A stretch of DNA of 64,000 bases from Streptomyces sp. ACA25 (GTDB taxonomy: Bacteria > Actinomycetota > Actinomycetes > Streptomycetales > Streptomycetaceae): assembly GCF_028200735.1 (NCBI RefSeq), contig NZ_JAQKPV010000011.1:1-64000 (forward strand), read 5' to 3'. Below are positions 43,839 through 52,178 of this stretch, in pieces. The notes beneath the pieces are model-generated. The model saw only the letters and a list, made by a program, of their open reading frames with translations, did no database searches and had not been told where the DNA came from. Made by a program: the position numbers and the translations under genes. The stretch's first letter is position 1. Every line of letters starts with the position of its first letter.

Positions 43839-44022
43839 CGTGACTCCGTCCTTCCGCCGCGAGGCCCCGACCGCGGGCACATCCTCGCATGCCGCGGCAC
43901 CCCGCGCCCGACCGGCCGCCCGGCCCACTCCCCGCGGCCCGGGTGGCCCCGCCGGGCGGCCAACTGCCATGCTGGCGTGGGGAACAGCGGGGATACGGGG
44001 AAGCAGGGGGAGGGCGGCAACA

Positions 44023-46371
44023 ATGAGCACCGACGGTGCGGCACCGCGGCAGGACGACGCCGGCCCGCTGAGCGGAACAGGCCGGAAACCGCCGCCCGCG
44101 CTCGAGCTCCTGGTGCACGGAGTCGGCGGTGCGACCCCGCAGGACATGCTGGGAGACCCTCGCACCACCCGGATCACCGGAGACGGCACGGCCAGCATCC
44201 ACCGGCGCACCGACGACCGTGCCGACCGGCCCTGGGACAACGGCGAACCGCTCCGCGAGGCCTACTCCTGGTCCAACCTGACGTCGGGAAACGGAGCCCG
44301 GGCCCTGTGGCTGCTGTTGCTGCCCTTCATGATCGCCAACGTGGCGCACTGGATGCGGCCGGCGACCCGCGGGCATCACCGCACGCACCACGTCTACGAC
44401 GTTCTGGTACGGCTCACCGCGCTCTCGCTCACCGTGCTGATGGTCGCCGGTGCCTGTGCCGTCGCTCTCGACCTCGTCGCCTGGCAGTGCGCCGGGTCCC
44501 TGCGGTGCGCCGCGGACAGTTCGTGGCTGGCCTCCCTGGAGGCCGAGGAGGGCTGGTGGGCCCAGCCGGGCCGCCGGCTGACCGTCGCCGCCGCCCTGCC
44601 GGTCCTGCTGACCGGCCTGCTGTGGTGGCTCTCGCACCGCACGTGGAGCGCCTACGAGTCGGCTTACCCGCCGGTGCGGGACCGCGGCCGGGGCGAGAAG
44701 CGCGCCGCCGGCCTGAGCCTTCCCGGGTTCTGGTACGGCCGGGGCATCGTCTCCCGCCTGCGCGCCGCGCACACCGCGGCCGGACTGCTGACCGTGTCCA
44801 CCGCCCTGCTGGCCGCCACCCGGCAGTACGACGGCGGACCGCACGGAGCCCCGGTGACAGCGGCGGCCGGCCTCGTCCTGGGCATACTGTTACTGCTCGG
44901 CTGGGCGGGGGTGGTGCTGCTCGTCTCCCGGCACGGCCGTACCGAGAAGGAGCTCGACGAGCAGCCCCTCCCCGCCGCCGCCAGGGGGCTTCCCCGGGCG
45001 TCTCTGGCCCTGCTGGCGCTCGTCCTGGTGCACACCGGCTGGGATCGCCCCGGCTGGGAGGCGGGGGGCGGTCATCCGGGCGGTGAGGTCTTCTCCGCCC
45101 TCACCGTCCTCCAGGGGGCGCTGGTCATCGGGCTGGCGGCGGCGGCCCGCAGGCTGCACCGGCTGGCTCCGGAGGAGGACCGCGGGGCCCTGTACGGTCT
45201 CGGCGGGCCCGCGGTCGCCATGATGGCCTGCGCGCTTGCCGGGGTCTTCACCGCGGGCGTGGTCCAGCGCTGCGCTGCCTGGCTCGACCCCGGTGCCGTG
45301 GCGGGCAGTTCCGAGACAGGGATCGCCGGTCCTCCGGTCCTGCTCAGCTGGCAGGCCGCCGTCGTACCGGCCCTGCTTCTGGTGGTGGCGGTGTTCGCGT
45401 CGGTGGCCGTGGCCAAGGTGGCAGCGGCCACCCGCCGGCTGGCGCCCGGCATCCCGGAGAGATACCCGGGGGAGCCCGTCCGGCCGGACGAGGAGCGCAG
45501 CGCGCGGGTGGCCGCGGCCACCGCCAGGGCCGGGCTCACCGACTCGGCCCCCGGGCTGGTGGGCTGGACCTGTGCGGTCTCTCTGCTGCTCGGAGTGGCC
45601 GCGGTGGCCGGGGCCGGGCTGACCGGCCGCACCCCCGGGGAGCTGGCCCGGGTCCCGGCCGCGGTTTCCGGCTTCGCCGCGCTCTCCCAAGCTGTCGGCT
45701 CCTGGCTGCTGGGCTTCGGCGTGCTGCTCCTGCTCACCATGGGCCGCCGTGCCTACCGGGACGCCTCGGCCCGCCGCACCGTAGGGATTCTCTGGGACGT
45801 GGGGACGTTCTGGCCGCGGGCCGCTCATCCTTTCGCGCCGCCCTGCTACGCCGAGCGGGCCGTCCCGGACCTGTCGTGGCGGATGGCCACCTGGGTGGAC
45901 ACCACCGGCGGCCGGATCATCATCTCGGGACATTCCCAGGGCAGTGTGCTGGCCGCGGCGGCGGTCTGGCAGCTCGACGCCCCCACCCGCAGCCGGATCG
46001 CCCTGCTCACGTACGGGTCCCCGCTGGAGCGGCTGTACGGGCGCTGGTTCCCCAAGTACTTCGGTCCCACCGCCCTCCGGGCGCTGCGGGCGGACGTGCC
46101 GTGCTGGCGGAACCTGTGGCGGGCCACCGACCCGATCGGCGGACCGGTGCGGGTCGGCCCGGGTGACGGCTGCCCGGAGGTCGACCACGACCCGCTGCTC
46201 GACCCGCTGTACTACGGCCGCAACCTGCTCCGTCCACTCCCCGAGCCGCTGCTGGGACACAGCGACTACGCGGCCCATCCCGCGTACGAGGAGGAGCGCG
46301 CCCGGCTCTACCGGCGGCTGTGCCCGGGAGCGGAGTCCGTGCCGGAACAGGCCCGCGAACGGCCGGGCTGA
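44023..46371 (+). CDS. Large multi-pass membrane protein with alpha/beta-hydrolase motif
   Basis: The 782-residue protein starts with 'LELLVHGVGGATPQDMLGDP' near residue 28, the oxyanion strand of lipase-like hydrolases. It carries about eight or more membrane helices between residues 95 and 590, and returns to a hydrolase core with 'RIIISGHSQGSVLAAAAV' (nucleophile Ser near 638). A hydrolase split by a membrane domain is unusual; the substrate is unknown and may be a lipid. ATG 44023 has GGGGGAGGG about eight bases upstream. It contains one TTA codon (44890-44892). It converges with the beta-helix/AAA gene 4 bp away. Confidence 0.78.
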   Translation: MSTDGAAPRQDDAGPLSGTGRKPPPALELLVHGVGGATPQDMLGDPRTTRITGDGTASIHRRTDDRADRPWDNGEPLREAYSWSNLTSGNGARALWLLLLPFMIANVAHWMRPATRGHHRTHHVYDVLVRLTALSLTVLMVAGACAVALDLVAWQCAGSLRCAADSSWLASLEAEEGWWAQPGRRLTVAAALPVLLTGLLWWLSHRTWSAYESAYPPVRDRGRGEKRAAGLSLPGFWYGRGIVSRLRAAHTAAGLLTVSTALLAATRQYDGGPHGAPVTAAAGLVLGILLLLGWAGVVLLVSRHGRTEKELDEQPLPAAARGLPRASLALLALVLVHTGWDRPGWEAGGGHPGGEVFSALTVLQGALVIGLAAAARRLHRLAPEEDRGALYGLGGPAVAMMACALAGVFTAGVVQRCAAWLDPGAVAGSSETGIAGPPVLLSWQAAVVPALLLVVAVFASVAVAKVAAATRRLAPGIPERYPGEPVRPDEERSARVAAATARAGLTDSAPGLVGWTCAVSLLLGVAAVAGAGLTGRTPGELARVPAAVSGFAALSQAVGSWLLGFGVLLLLTMGRRAYRDASARRTVGILWDVGTFWPRAAHPFAPPCYAERAVPDLSWRMATWVDTTGGRIIISGHSQGSVLAAAAVWQLDAPTRSRIALLTYGSPLERLYGRWFPKYFGPTALRALRADVPCWRNLWRATDPIGGPVRVGPGDGCPEVDHDPLLDPLYYGRNLLRPLPEPLLGHSDYAAHPAYEEERARLYRRLCPGAESVPEQARERPG
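44890..44892 (+). other. In-frame TTA codon in the membrane hydrolase gene
   Basis: Codon 290 of the gene starting at 44023 is TTA, within the run ATA CTG TTA CTG. In Streptomyces TTA codons depend on the bldA tRNA, so full expression may be tied to differentiation. Confidence 0.85.
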
Positions 46372-46375
46372 CACG

Positions 46376-48826
46376 TCACTGCGGGTGCTGTCCGGGGAGG
46401 TCCTCCGGGTACAGCAGCGTCAGCTCCGCGGTGCTCGGGTCCGGCAGCTGCGCGACCCGGCCGGCGTGGCGCTCCACCATCGACTCGAAGGTCTGACGGG
46501 CGGTCCGGCCGTTGCCGAAGGAAGGGCCGCGGGGGAGCGCGGCGAAGTGCTTCAGCAGCGCCTCCGCGGCCCCCTCTGCCAGGTCGTACTCCTGTTCCCG
46601 GGCCTGCTGCCGGACGATGCTCAGCAGTTCCTCAGGAGAGTAGTCGTCAAAGGTGATGGTGCGGGAGAAGCGGGAGGCGACGCCCGGGTTGACGGCCAGG
46701 AAGCGCTCCATCTCGGCGGTGTACCCGGCGACGATGACCACCACCTCGTCCCGGTGGTCCTCCATCAGTTTCACCAGGGTGTCGATGGCCTCCCGTCCGA
46801 AGTCCCGGCCGGCGTCCTCGGGGGAGAGCGCGTAGGCCTCGTCGATGAACAGCACCCCGCCCCGGGCCCGTCCGAAGGCCTCCTGGGTCCGGATCGCGGT
46901 GGATCCGATGTGTTCGCCGACCAGGTCGACCCGGGACACCTCGACCAGATGCCCCTTGCTGAGCACCTCCAGGGCGACCAGGATCTCCCCGTACAGCCGC
47001 GCCACCGTGGTCTTGCCGGTGCCGGGTGATCCGGTGAAGACCAGATGCCGCCGGACCGATGCGGCCTTGAGCCCTGCCTCGAGGCGCCGCCGCCCCACCT
47101 CGATCATGTCGATCAGGGCGCGCACCTCGCGCTTGACGGTGTCGAGACCCACCAGCGAGTCCAGCTCCGCCAGCACCTCGTGGGACGGCCGGTGCTCCGG
47201 TGCGCTCCGCGGAGCCCCCGGGCCCGCGGGCGTGGGGCCGGCCTGGGCCGGGACCGCGGCCGGCGGGGCCGTCTCCGGAGCCGCGGTCAGTATCCCGCCC
47301 GAGGCCGCCGGCGCGGCGACCGGGCGGGCGCGCTCCCGCGCCTCCTCGCCCGGGGCGCCGCTCTCGTCGCTGCGGCAGTCAGCCAGCACCGGGCTGTCCT
47401 CGGCGAAGACGTAACCACCCCGGGCACAGCGTTCGGTACGGCAGCGGGTGAGCTCGGTGCGGCAACCGTCGATGATGTGGAAGCCGTACCCGCGCGAGCC
47501 GGTGATCCGGCAGTCGGTGAAGGAGCCCCGGCCTCCGGCGGAGACGTACACCCCGGCCTCGCCCGGAGCCGTGACCGTGCAGTTCTCCACGGCCGGATCG
47601 GCTTCCTTGGTGACGATGAAACCGGTCGTGGCGTCCTCGACGGTGCAGCCGATCACCGTGCCGCCGCTGCCCGGGTCGCGGAACCAGGCTCCTGTGCCGA
47701 CCTCCCGGATCCGGCAGGCGTCGAGACGTACCGCGGCCCCGTCACTGACCGATACGGCGGAACCGCGCACGTTGCTGATGTCGCTGTCCACCACATCCGC
47801 CCGGGAGCCGGAGTCCAGCAGGAACAGCGCGTCCGGGACGTGGCGCACCCGGGACGCCTCAAGCACCACGGTGGCCCCGTCGCTCACCCAGACCGCCGGA
47901 TAGTCCCCGGTGCTCTCCTGGATCTCGCAGTGATGGGCGTCCACATGCGTGCCCGGGTCCCACACCGACAGGCCGTTGCGGCCGAATCTGCGCACGCTCG
48001 AACGCACCAGCGTCAGCACCGAACGCGACCGCAGGTCCAGACCGTTCTCCGGGATGTCGTGCACCTCGCTGTCGGTCAGGGTCAGCACCGAATCGGTGTC
48101 CATGGTGATGCCGTCGCCGGAGGTCCCGCTCACCCGGCAGTCGGAGAGGTGGGCGGTCGCGCGGTCGGCCAGCTGCACCCCGGTGCCCTTGATCCCGCTG
48201 ATCTCGCAGCCCACCGCGTCCACCGTGCTGCCCTCGCCGGTCACGGCCAGCCCGGCACCGACGGCCCGCCGGACCCGGCAGCGCTCGAGTCGCAGCCGGG
48301 CCGGCCCGCGGACCGCGATGCCCGGCTGACCGGCAGCGGTGACCTCGCACTCCTCGAAAAGCCCTCCCGCTCCACCGGCCACCCCGATACCGGTACCGGC
48401 CGGGTTGTCGACCGTGCTGCGGCGCACCGTCGGCCGGGCGTCCCCGCGGACCTCGATGCCCGTGGCGGACGAGGTGTGCACCCGGATCCCGGCCAGCTCC
48501 GGGGAACTGTTCTCGATGAGCACGGCGGGTACGGCGACGTCCTGTCCCTCGATGCGCAGCTGCTCGACCGTGGCCGAGCTGCGCACGGTCAGCGGCACCC
48601 CGTCGGCGGGCGCGATCCGGGCGGCTCCTTCCCCGGCGTCCTCAGGACCGCGCACGACGACCGACTGCTCGATGACCAGGTTCTCCCGGTAGACCCCCGG
48701 TGACAGGACCAGTACGTCACCGTCCGCCGCAGCCGACAGGGCTTCGGTGACCGAGTCGTAGAGGGCGGTCCGGCGCCGCCATCGTGATGTTCCGGTGTGC
48801 GTCACCTGCACGGAGCCCTGTGCCAT
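46376..48826 (-). CDS. Right-handed beta-helix protein fused to an AAA ATPase of the CbbX/SpoVK/EccA type
   Basis: This 816-residue protein has two parts. Residues 25-490 are a right-handed parallel beta-helix with roughly twenty repeats ('ATGIEVRGDARPTVRRSTVD', 'GDGITMDTDSVLTLTDSEVH' and similar). After a Pro/Ala-rich linker, residues 545-816 are an AAA domain with Walker A 'GSPGTGKTTVARLYG' near 600, Walker B 'GVLFIDEAYAL' near 660, and 'VNPGVASRFSRTITFDDYSP'. It may remodel a partner held by the helix. I start at ATG 48826 (MAQGSVQ), the more family-like start; GTG 48862 is possible. Confidence 0.85.
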   Translation of the reverse strand: MAQGSVQVTHTGTSRWRRRTALYDSVTEALSAAADGDVLVLSPGVYRENLVIEQSVVVRGPEDAGEGAARIAPADGVPLTVRSSATVEQLRIEGQDVAVPAVLIENSSPELAGIRVHTSSATGIEVRGDARPTVRRSTVDNPAGTGIGVAGGAGGLFEECEVTAAGQPGIAVRGPARLRLERCRVRRAVGAGLAVTGEGSTVDAVGCEISGIKGTGVQLADRATAHLSDCRVSGTSGDGITMDTDSVLTLTDSEVHDIPENGLDLRSRSVLTLVRSSVRRFGRNGLSVWDPGTHVDAHHCEIQESTGDYPAVWVSDGATVVLEASRVRHVPDALFLLDSGSRADVVDSDISNVRGSAVSVSDGAAVRLDACRIREVGTGAWFRDPGSGGTVIGCTVEDATTGFIVTKEADPAVENCTVTAPGEAGVYVSAGGRGSFTDCRITGSRGYGFHIIDGCRTELTRCRTERCARGGYVFAEDSPVLADCRSDESGAPGEEARERARPVAAPAASGGILTAAPETAPPAAVPAQAGPTPAGPGAPRSAPEHRPSHEVLAELDSLVGLDTVKREVRALIDMIEVGRRRLEAGLKAASVRRHLVFTGSPGTGKTTVARLYGEILVALEVLSKGHLVEVSRVDLVGEHIGSTAIRTQEAFGRARGGVLFIDEAYALSPEDAGRDFGREAIDTLVKLMEDHRDEVVVIVAGYTAEMERFLAVNPGVASRFSRTITFDDYSPEELLSIVRQQAREQEYDLAEGAAEALLKHFAALPRGPSFGNGRTARQTFESMVERHAGRVAQLPDPSTAELTLLYPEDLPGQHPQ

Positions 48827-48975
48827 GGACCGTTGTGCCCCAACCTCTTGTGAACCGAACACGTTCTCGCGCGTGCTGCGTTGTCACGCCTGCTGAGGGA
48901 CCACCGTAGCGTGCGCCGGGCAGATGGGATGACCGGAACGGCTGCGAGCCGCTCCGTTCCCCGGCAGCGGGACGA

Positions 48976-49455
48976 TCAGTAGCCGTAGCCGGGCCGCTGC
49001 TGGTACTGCGGGTACGGCTGCTGGCCGTAGGGATCCGGGTAGGAGGAAGGCATCTGCTGCGGAGGTGCGGGGCGCGGGGCGGCCGGCCGCATCGCCTGCT
49101 GCGACGCGGGTGCCTGCGGCGCCGGATACGCGTAGGACCGCGGGGCCGCCTGCTGCTGCGGCACGTACGGCGCCTGCGGCTGGGGCGCGGGGAAGGACGG
49201 CCGGGCGGCGGTCATCTGCTGCCCGGGGTAGTGCGCCGCGGGCTGCGACGGTCCCGACGGCAGTGCCGGGAGCGCGGGCAGGGCGACGTGCGAGGGGGCC
49301 TGGTACGCGGCCGGTTCGTACACGGAGGGCACCCGGATGGGAGCTATCTGCGGGGTCCCTCGTTCTGCCACCAGGCTGTCGTAGATCGGGGTGTCCGGGA
49401 AGGGCGGGGGCGGGGAATAGTAGCCGCCGGCGTAGGACGAGCGCGGGGAGGTCAT
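48976..49455 (-). CDS. DUF6643-type Pro/Gln-rich protein
   Basis: This 159-residue disordered protein begins 'MTSPRSSYAGGYYSPPPPFP', continues with 'DTPIYDSLVAERGTPQIAPI' (the only ordered-looking, conserved part) and ends in a Pro/Gln/Tyr-rich tail ('YGQQPYPQYQQRPGYGY'). It resembles the Streptomyces DUF6643 family. The function is unknown; the tail could mediate assembly or wall contact. TAACTT lies seven bases before the ATG at 49455, so the message may be leaderless. It shares direction with the beta-helix/AAA gene, 150 bp upstream of it. Confidence 0.75.
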   Translation of the reverse strand: MTSPRSSYAGGYYSPPPPFPDTPIYDSLVAERGTPQIAPIRVPSVYEPAAYQAPSHVALPALPALPSGPSQPAAHYPGQQMTAARPSFPAPQPQAPYVPQQQAAPRSYAYPAPQAPASQQAMRPAAPRPAPPQQMPSSYPDPYGQQPYPQYQQRPGYGY

Positions 49456-49462
49456 GTTCCAT

Positions 49463-49468
49463 AAGTTA
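49463..49468 (-). promoter_or_regulatory. -10 box for a probably leaderless DUF6643 message
   Basis: TAACTT on the minus strand is followed by 7 bases and the ATG at 49455, with no ribosome site visible. The adjacent 49540-49575 stretch is unusually AT-rich for the window. Confidence 0.4.
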
Positions 49469-49688
49469 AGCCCACGATGTGCTGATTGGGGAGACCGGCC
49501 GACGCCTCATTTCCGGGGGTCGGGCAGCTCCTGCGCTGACAAAACGAGTGAAATACTGAAAAAGAGGCAAGTTGCGGCCGGATCGGTGGGCGACAAGCCC
49601 TGGAACGTCCACCGGCGGTCAGGCCGCTTTCAGCCCGCGGGCCGGTGCCGGGGAGCGGCAGGGATGCCGGGTCGCACCCGCACCCGCG

Positions 49689-49694
49689 TACCCT
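49689..49694 (+). promoter_or_regulatory. -10 box for a probably leaderless racemase-like message
   Basis: TACCCT is followed by 7 bases and GTG 49702. No Shine-Dalgarno sequence is present. Confidence 0.45.
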
Positions 49695-49701
49695 TCACTG
49701 C

Positions 49702-50502
49702 GTGAAGATCGCGCTTGTCGACTCCGGTATCGGGCTGCTCGCCGCTGCGGCCGCGGTGCGCCGGCTGCGGCCCGACGCCACGCTCGTGCTCTCCGGAGAC
49801 CCGGACGGCATGCCGTGGGGGCCCAGGAGTCCCGAGGACATCACCGCCCGGGCCGTCCGGTGCGCCCGAGCCGCCGCCGCGGAACGGCCCGATGCTCTGA
49901 TCGTGGCCTGCAACACCGCCTCCGTGCACGCGCTGCCCGCGCTCCGGGCGGAGCTGGAGCCCCGGATACCGGTCATCGGAACAGTGCCGGCCGTCAAGCC
50001 TGCCGCTGCGGCGGGCGGCCCGCTCGCCATCTGGGCGACGCCCGCGACCACCGGGAGTCCGTACCAGCGCCGGCTCATCGAGGACTTCGCGTCCGGCGCA
50101 CCCACCGCGGAGGTTCCGTGCCACGGGCTGGCCGCCGCCGTCGAACGCGCCGACGGCACCGCCGTCGCGCTGGCCGTGAAGGCCGCCGCGGCGCTGACCC
50201 CGGCAGGGACGCGGGAGCTCGTCCTGGGCTGTACCCACTACGAGCTGGTCGCAGCCCGGATCCGCGAGCAGCTCGGCACGGTCACGCTGCGTCCGGTCAC
50301 CCTGCGCGGTTCCGCGGAGGCGGTCGCCGCACAGGCGCTGCGCCGCATCGGAGCCGCTCCAGCCCCCGACGCACCGTCCACCGGCGGCCTGGTCACCCTC
50401 GCCGGCGGCCTTCCGGGGACGCTGCCGGAAGCGGTACTGGCCTATGCCGAGGGCCGGCTGCTGCTGCCGGGCAGCCCCGCCCCGTCCACTGCCGGCGGCT
50501 GA
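49702..50502 (+). CDS. Aspartate/glutamate racemase-family protein
   Basis: This 266-residue protein is of the MurI/aspartate racemase superfamily. The N-terminal 'KIALVDSGIGLL' has the conserved Asp, 'LIVACNTASVHAL' supplies the first catalytic Cys (70) and 'LVLGCTHYELV' the second (177). It may interconvert D- and L-glutamate or be a relative with another acid substrate; as Streptomyces normally has a dedicated murI, this could be a second copy. GTG 49702 lies 7 bases after TACCCT. NUDIX follows 51 bp later. Confidence 0.85.
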   Translation: MKIALVDSGIGLLAAAAAVRRLRPDATLVLSGDPDGMPWGPRSPEDITARAVRCARAAAAERPDALIVACNTASVHALPALRAELEPRIPVIGTVPAVKPAAAAGGPLAIWATPATTGSPYQRRLIEDFASGAPTAEVPCHGLAAAVERADGTAVALAVKAAAALTPAGTRELVLGCTHYELVAARIREQLGTVTLRPVTLRGSAEAVAAQALRRIGAAPAPDAPSTGGLVTLAGGLPGTLPEAVLAYAEGRLLLPGSPAPSTAGG

Positions 50503-50540
50503 GCGGCACCGGAGCGGGTGTCCAGCGGCAGCCCAGCCCT

Positions 50541-50546
50541 TAAGCT
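50541..50546 (+). promoter_or_regulatory. -10 box for a probably leaderless NUDIX message
   Basis: TAAGCT is followed by 7 bases and ATG 50554, without a clear ribosome site. Confidence 0.45.
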
Positions 50547-50553
50547 CGAAGGC

Positions 50554-51036
50554 ATGGCTACCCCCGGGTTCATCCGCCGGCTGCGGGAACGCGTCGGTCA
50601 CCAGTTGCTCTTTCTGCCCGGGGTCAGCGCCGTGGTGCTCGACGGCACGGGCAGGGTGCTCCTCGGCAGACGGGCGGACAATGGACGCTGGTCGGTCATC
50701 GGGGGCATCCCCGAGCCGGGTGAGCAGCCGGCCGAGGCGGCGGTGCGCGAGGTGTACGAGGAGACCGCGGTGCGCTGCGTGGCGGAACGGGTCCTCATGG
50801 TGCAGACCCTGGAACCGGTGCAGTACCCCAACGGTGACCGTTGCCAGTATGTGGACGTCGCGCTGCGCTGCCGGGCGGTCGGCGGCGAAGCGCGGGTCAA
50901 CGACGAGGAATCGTTGGAGGTGGGCTGGTTCACGCTCGGCGCGCTGCCCCCGCTGGCGGAGTTCGCCCTGACCCGGATCAAGCTTGCCACCGCCGACGAC
51001 CACGTCTGGTTCGAACCCGCCGGTTACGGGAGCTGA
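50554..51036 (+). CDS. NUDIX hydrolase
   Basis: This 160-residue NUDIX protein has the box 'GGIPEPGEQPAEAAVREVYE' at about 50-69, with catalytic glutamates in REVYEE. The N-terminal 'LRERVGHQLLFLPGVSAVVL' and C-terminal 'TLGALPPLAEFALTRIKLA' are typical of actinobacterial NUDIX enzymes of unknown substrate. It probably cleaves an oxidised or unusual nucleoside diphosphate derivative. It converges with dhaM 22 bp downstream. Confidence 0.9.
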   Translation: MATPGFIRRLRERVGHQLLFLPGVSAVVLDGTGRVLLGRRADNGRWSVIGGIPEPGEQPAEAAVREVYEETAVRCVAERVLMVQTLEPVQYPNGDRCQYVDVALRCRAVGGEARVNDEESLEVGWFTLGALPPLAEFALTRIKLATADDHVWFEPAGYGS

Positions 51037-51057
51037 CCGCTCCCGCAGCCGGAGGGC

Positions 51058-51510
51058 TCAGGTCTTGCGGTAGTCGTACGCCTCCCCGGCGGCTGCGGCC
51101 ACCGCCTCCGCCGGGGCGCCCGCGGAGGCGGTCACCACAGCAGCCACCGCCCCCTCCACGAAGGGCGCGTCCACCAGCCTCGTGCCGGGAGGCAGTTCGT
51201 CCCCTTCCGCGATCAGCGCCTGAACGGTCAGGACCGCGCTGCCCAGGTCCGCCAGGACCGTGACCCCTGCTCCCCGGTCGGCTTCGCGTGCCGCCGCGGT
51301 GATCTGCTCCGAGCTGGTGCCCAGACCACCGTCCGGGGCGCCGCCCGCAGCGGTCACCGGCGCTTTCCTGCCCCCACCGGCAAGCCCGAGGGCCAGCGCC
51401 GCCACGGACTCGGCGACTTCCTTGCTGTGCGACACGAGGACGATGCCGACCAGACCCGGCTCCGGGCCCCCGGAGGTCGGCGCCGCTCCCGCAACCGCTT
51501 CACCGGACAT
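51058..51510 (-). CDS. dhaM: PTS-dependent dihydroxyacetone kinase, phosphotransfer subunit DhaM
   Basis: This 150-residue protein is a single EIIA-like (mannose-type) domain. 'VGIVLVSHSKEVAESVAALA' holds the phosphoryl-accepting His near residue 28, and 'VTVLADLGSAVLTVQALI' follows. It passes phosphate from HPr to ADP bound on DhaL. Unlike E. coli DhaM it carries no HPr or EI-like domain, so it relies on the general PTS proteins. ATG 51510 overlaps the 3' end of dhaL by 11 bp, so the operon is dhaK-dhaL-dhaM. Confidence 0.9.
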   Translation of the reverse strand: MSGEAVAGAAPTSGGPEPGLVGIVLVSHSKEVAESVAALALGLAGGGRKAPVTAAGGAPDGGLGTSSEQITAAAREADRGAGVTVLADLGSAVLTVQALIAEGDELPPGTRLVDAPFVEGAVAAVVTASAGAPAEAVAAAAGEAYDYRKT

Positions 51511-52120
51511 CCGCTGCCACCTCCGCCAGGGTCGCGAACAGGAGGGCGGAGGAGGCGGCGCCGGGATCCTCGTGCCCGATGCTCCGTTCACCGAGGTAGC
51601 TCGCCCGTCCCCGACGCGCCAGCAGGGGGATCGTCGCCTCCGAGCCTTTCGCGGCCGCCTCGCGTGCCGCCTCGACGGACTCCGGCAGCGCGTCCACCCC
51701 GGGAGTCAGCGCGTCCAGCATGGTCTTGTCCCCCGGAACCGCGCCACCGAGCTGCCCCACCGCATCGACTCCGGCGCGCAGGGCGGCGCAGAGGCCGGGC
51801 CCGTCGACCCGCTCCGCATCGCCCAGCGCCTTGCCGGTGCTGCGCAGCAGCGTGCCGTACAACGGTCCGGAGGCCCCGCCGACTTTGGCGACCAGTGTTC
51901 TGCCGGCCTCCTTGAGTACCTCGCCCGGGGTGGCGGGCGGGGTCTGCGTCAGGGAGACGGCCACCGCGGTGAAGCCGCGCCGCATGTTGCTGCCGTGGTC
52001 CGCATCGCCGATGGGGGAGTCGAGCTCGGTCAGCCGCGAGGCCTCCCGGTCGACGGCCGCCGTCATCGCTTCGAGCCAGCGCAGGAAGAAACGCGCGTCC
52101 ATCTCCGGCATCCCGCTCAC
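51500..52120 (-). CDS. dhaL: Dihydroxyacetone kinase subunit DhaL
   Basis: This 206-residue DhaL subunit binds ADP/ATP through magnesium. The ligand-rich 'LDSPIGDADHGSNMRRGF' near residue 35 supplies the Asp residues, and 'GGASGPLYGTLLRSTGKAL' near 80 is the nucleotide loop. With DhaK it phosphorylates dihydroxyacetone to DHAP. I start at GTG 52120 because GGAGG lies seven bases upstream; an ATG at 52111 is three codons later. It follows dhaK after 58 bp. Confidence 0.93.
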   Translation of the reverse strand: MSGMPEMDARFFLRWLEAMTAAVDREASRLTELDSPIGDADHGSNMRRGFTAVAVSLTQTPPATPGEVLKEAGRTLVAKVGGASGPLYGTLLRSTGKALGDAERVDGPGLCAALRAGVDAVGQLGGAVPGDKTMLDALTPGVDALPESVEAAREAAAKGSEATIPLLARRGRASYLGERSIGHEDPGAASSALLFATLAEVAADVR

Positions 52121-52178
52121 CTCTCGTCCTCCTCGGTCCCACGAACCGTTGTCACCATCCATGGCGGCGTCCCGCCCG

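Noticed and set aside
44023..46371. Start at 43228 giving a 1047-codon protein
   Set aside because: The extra part is antisense to the DeoR gene, and ATG 44023 has a good ribosome site directly before the hydrolase motif.
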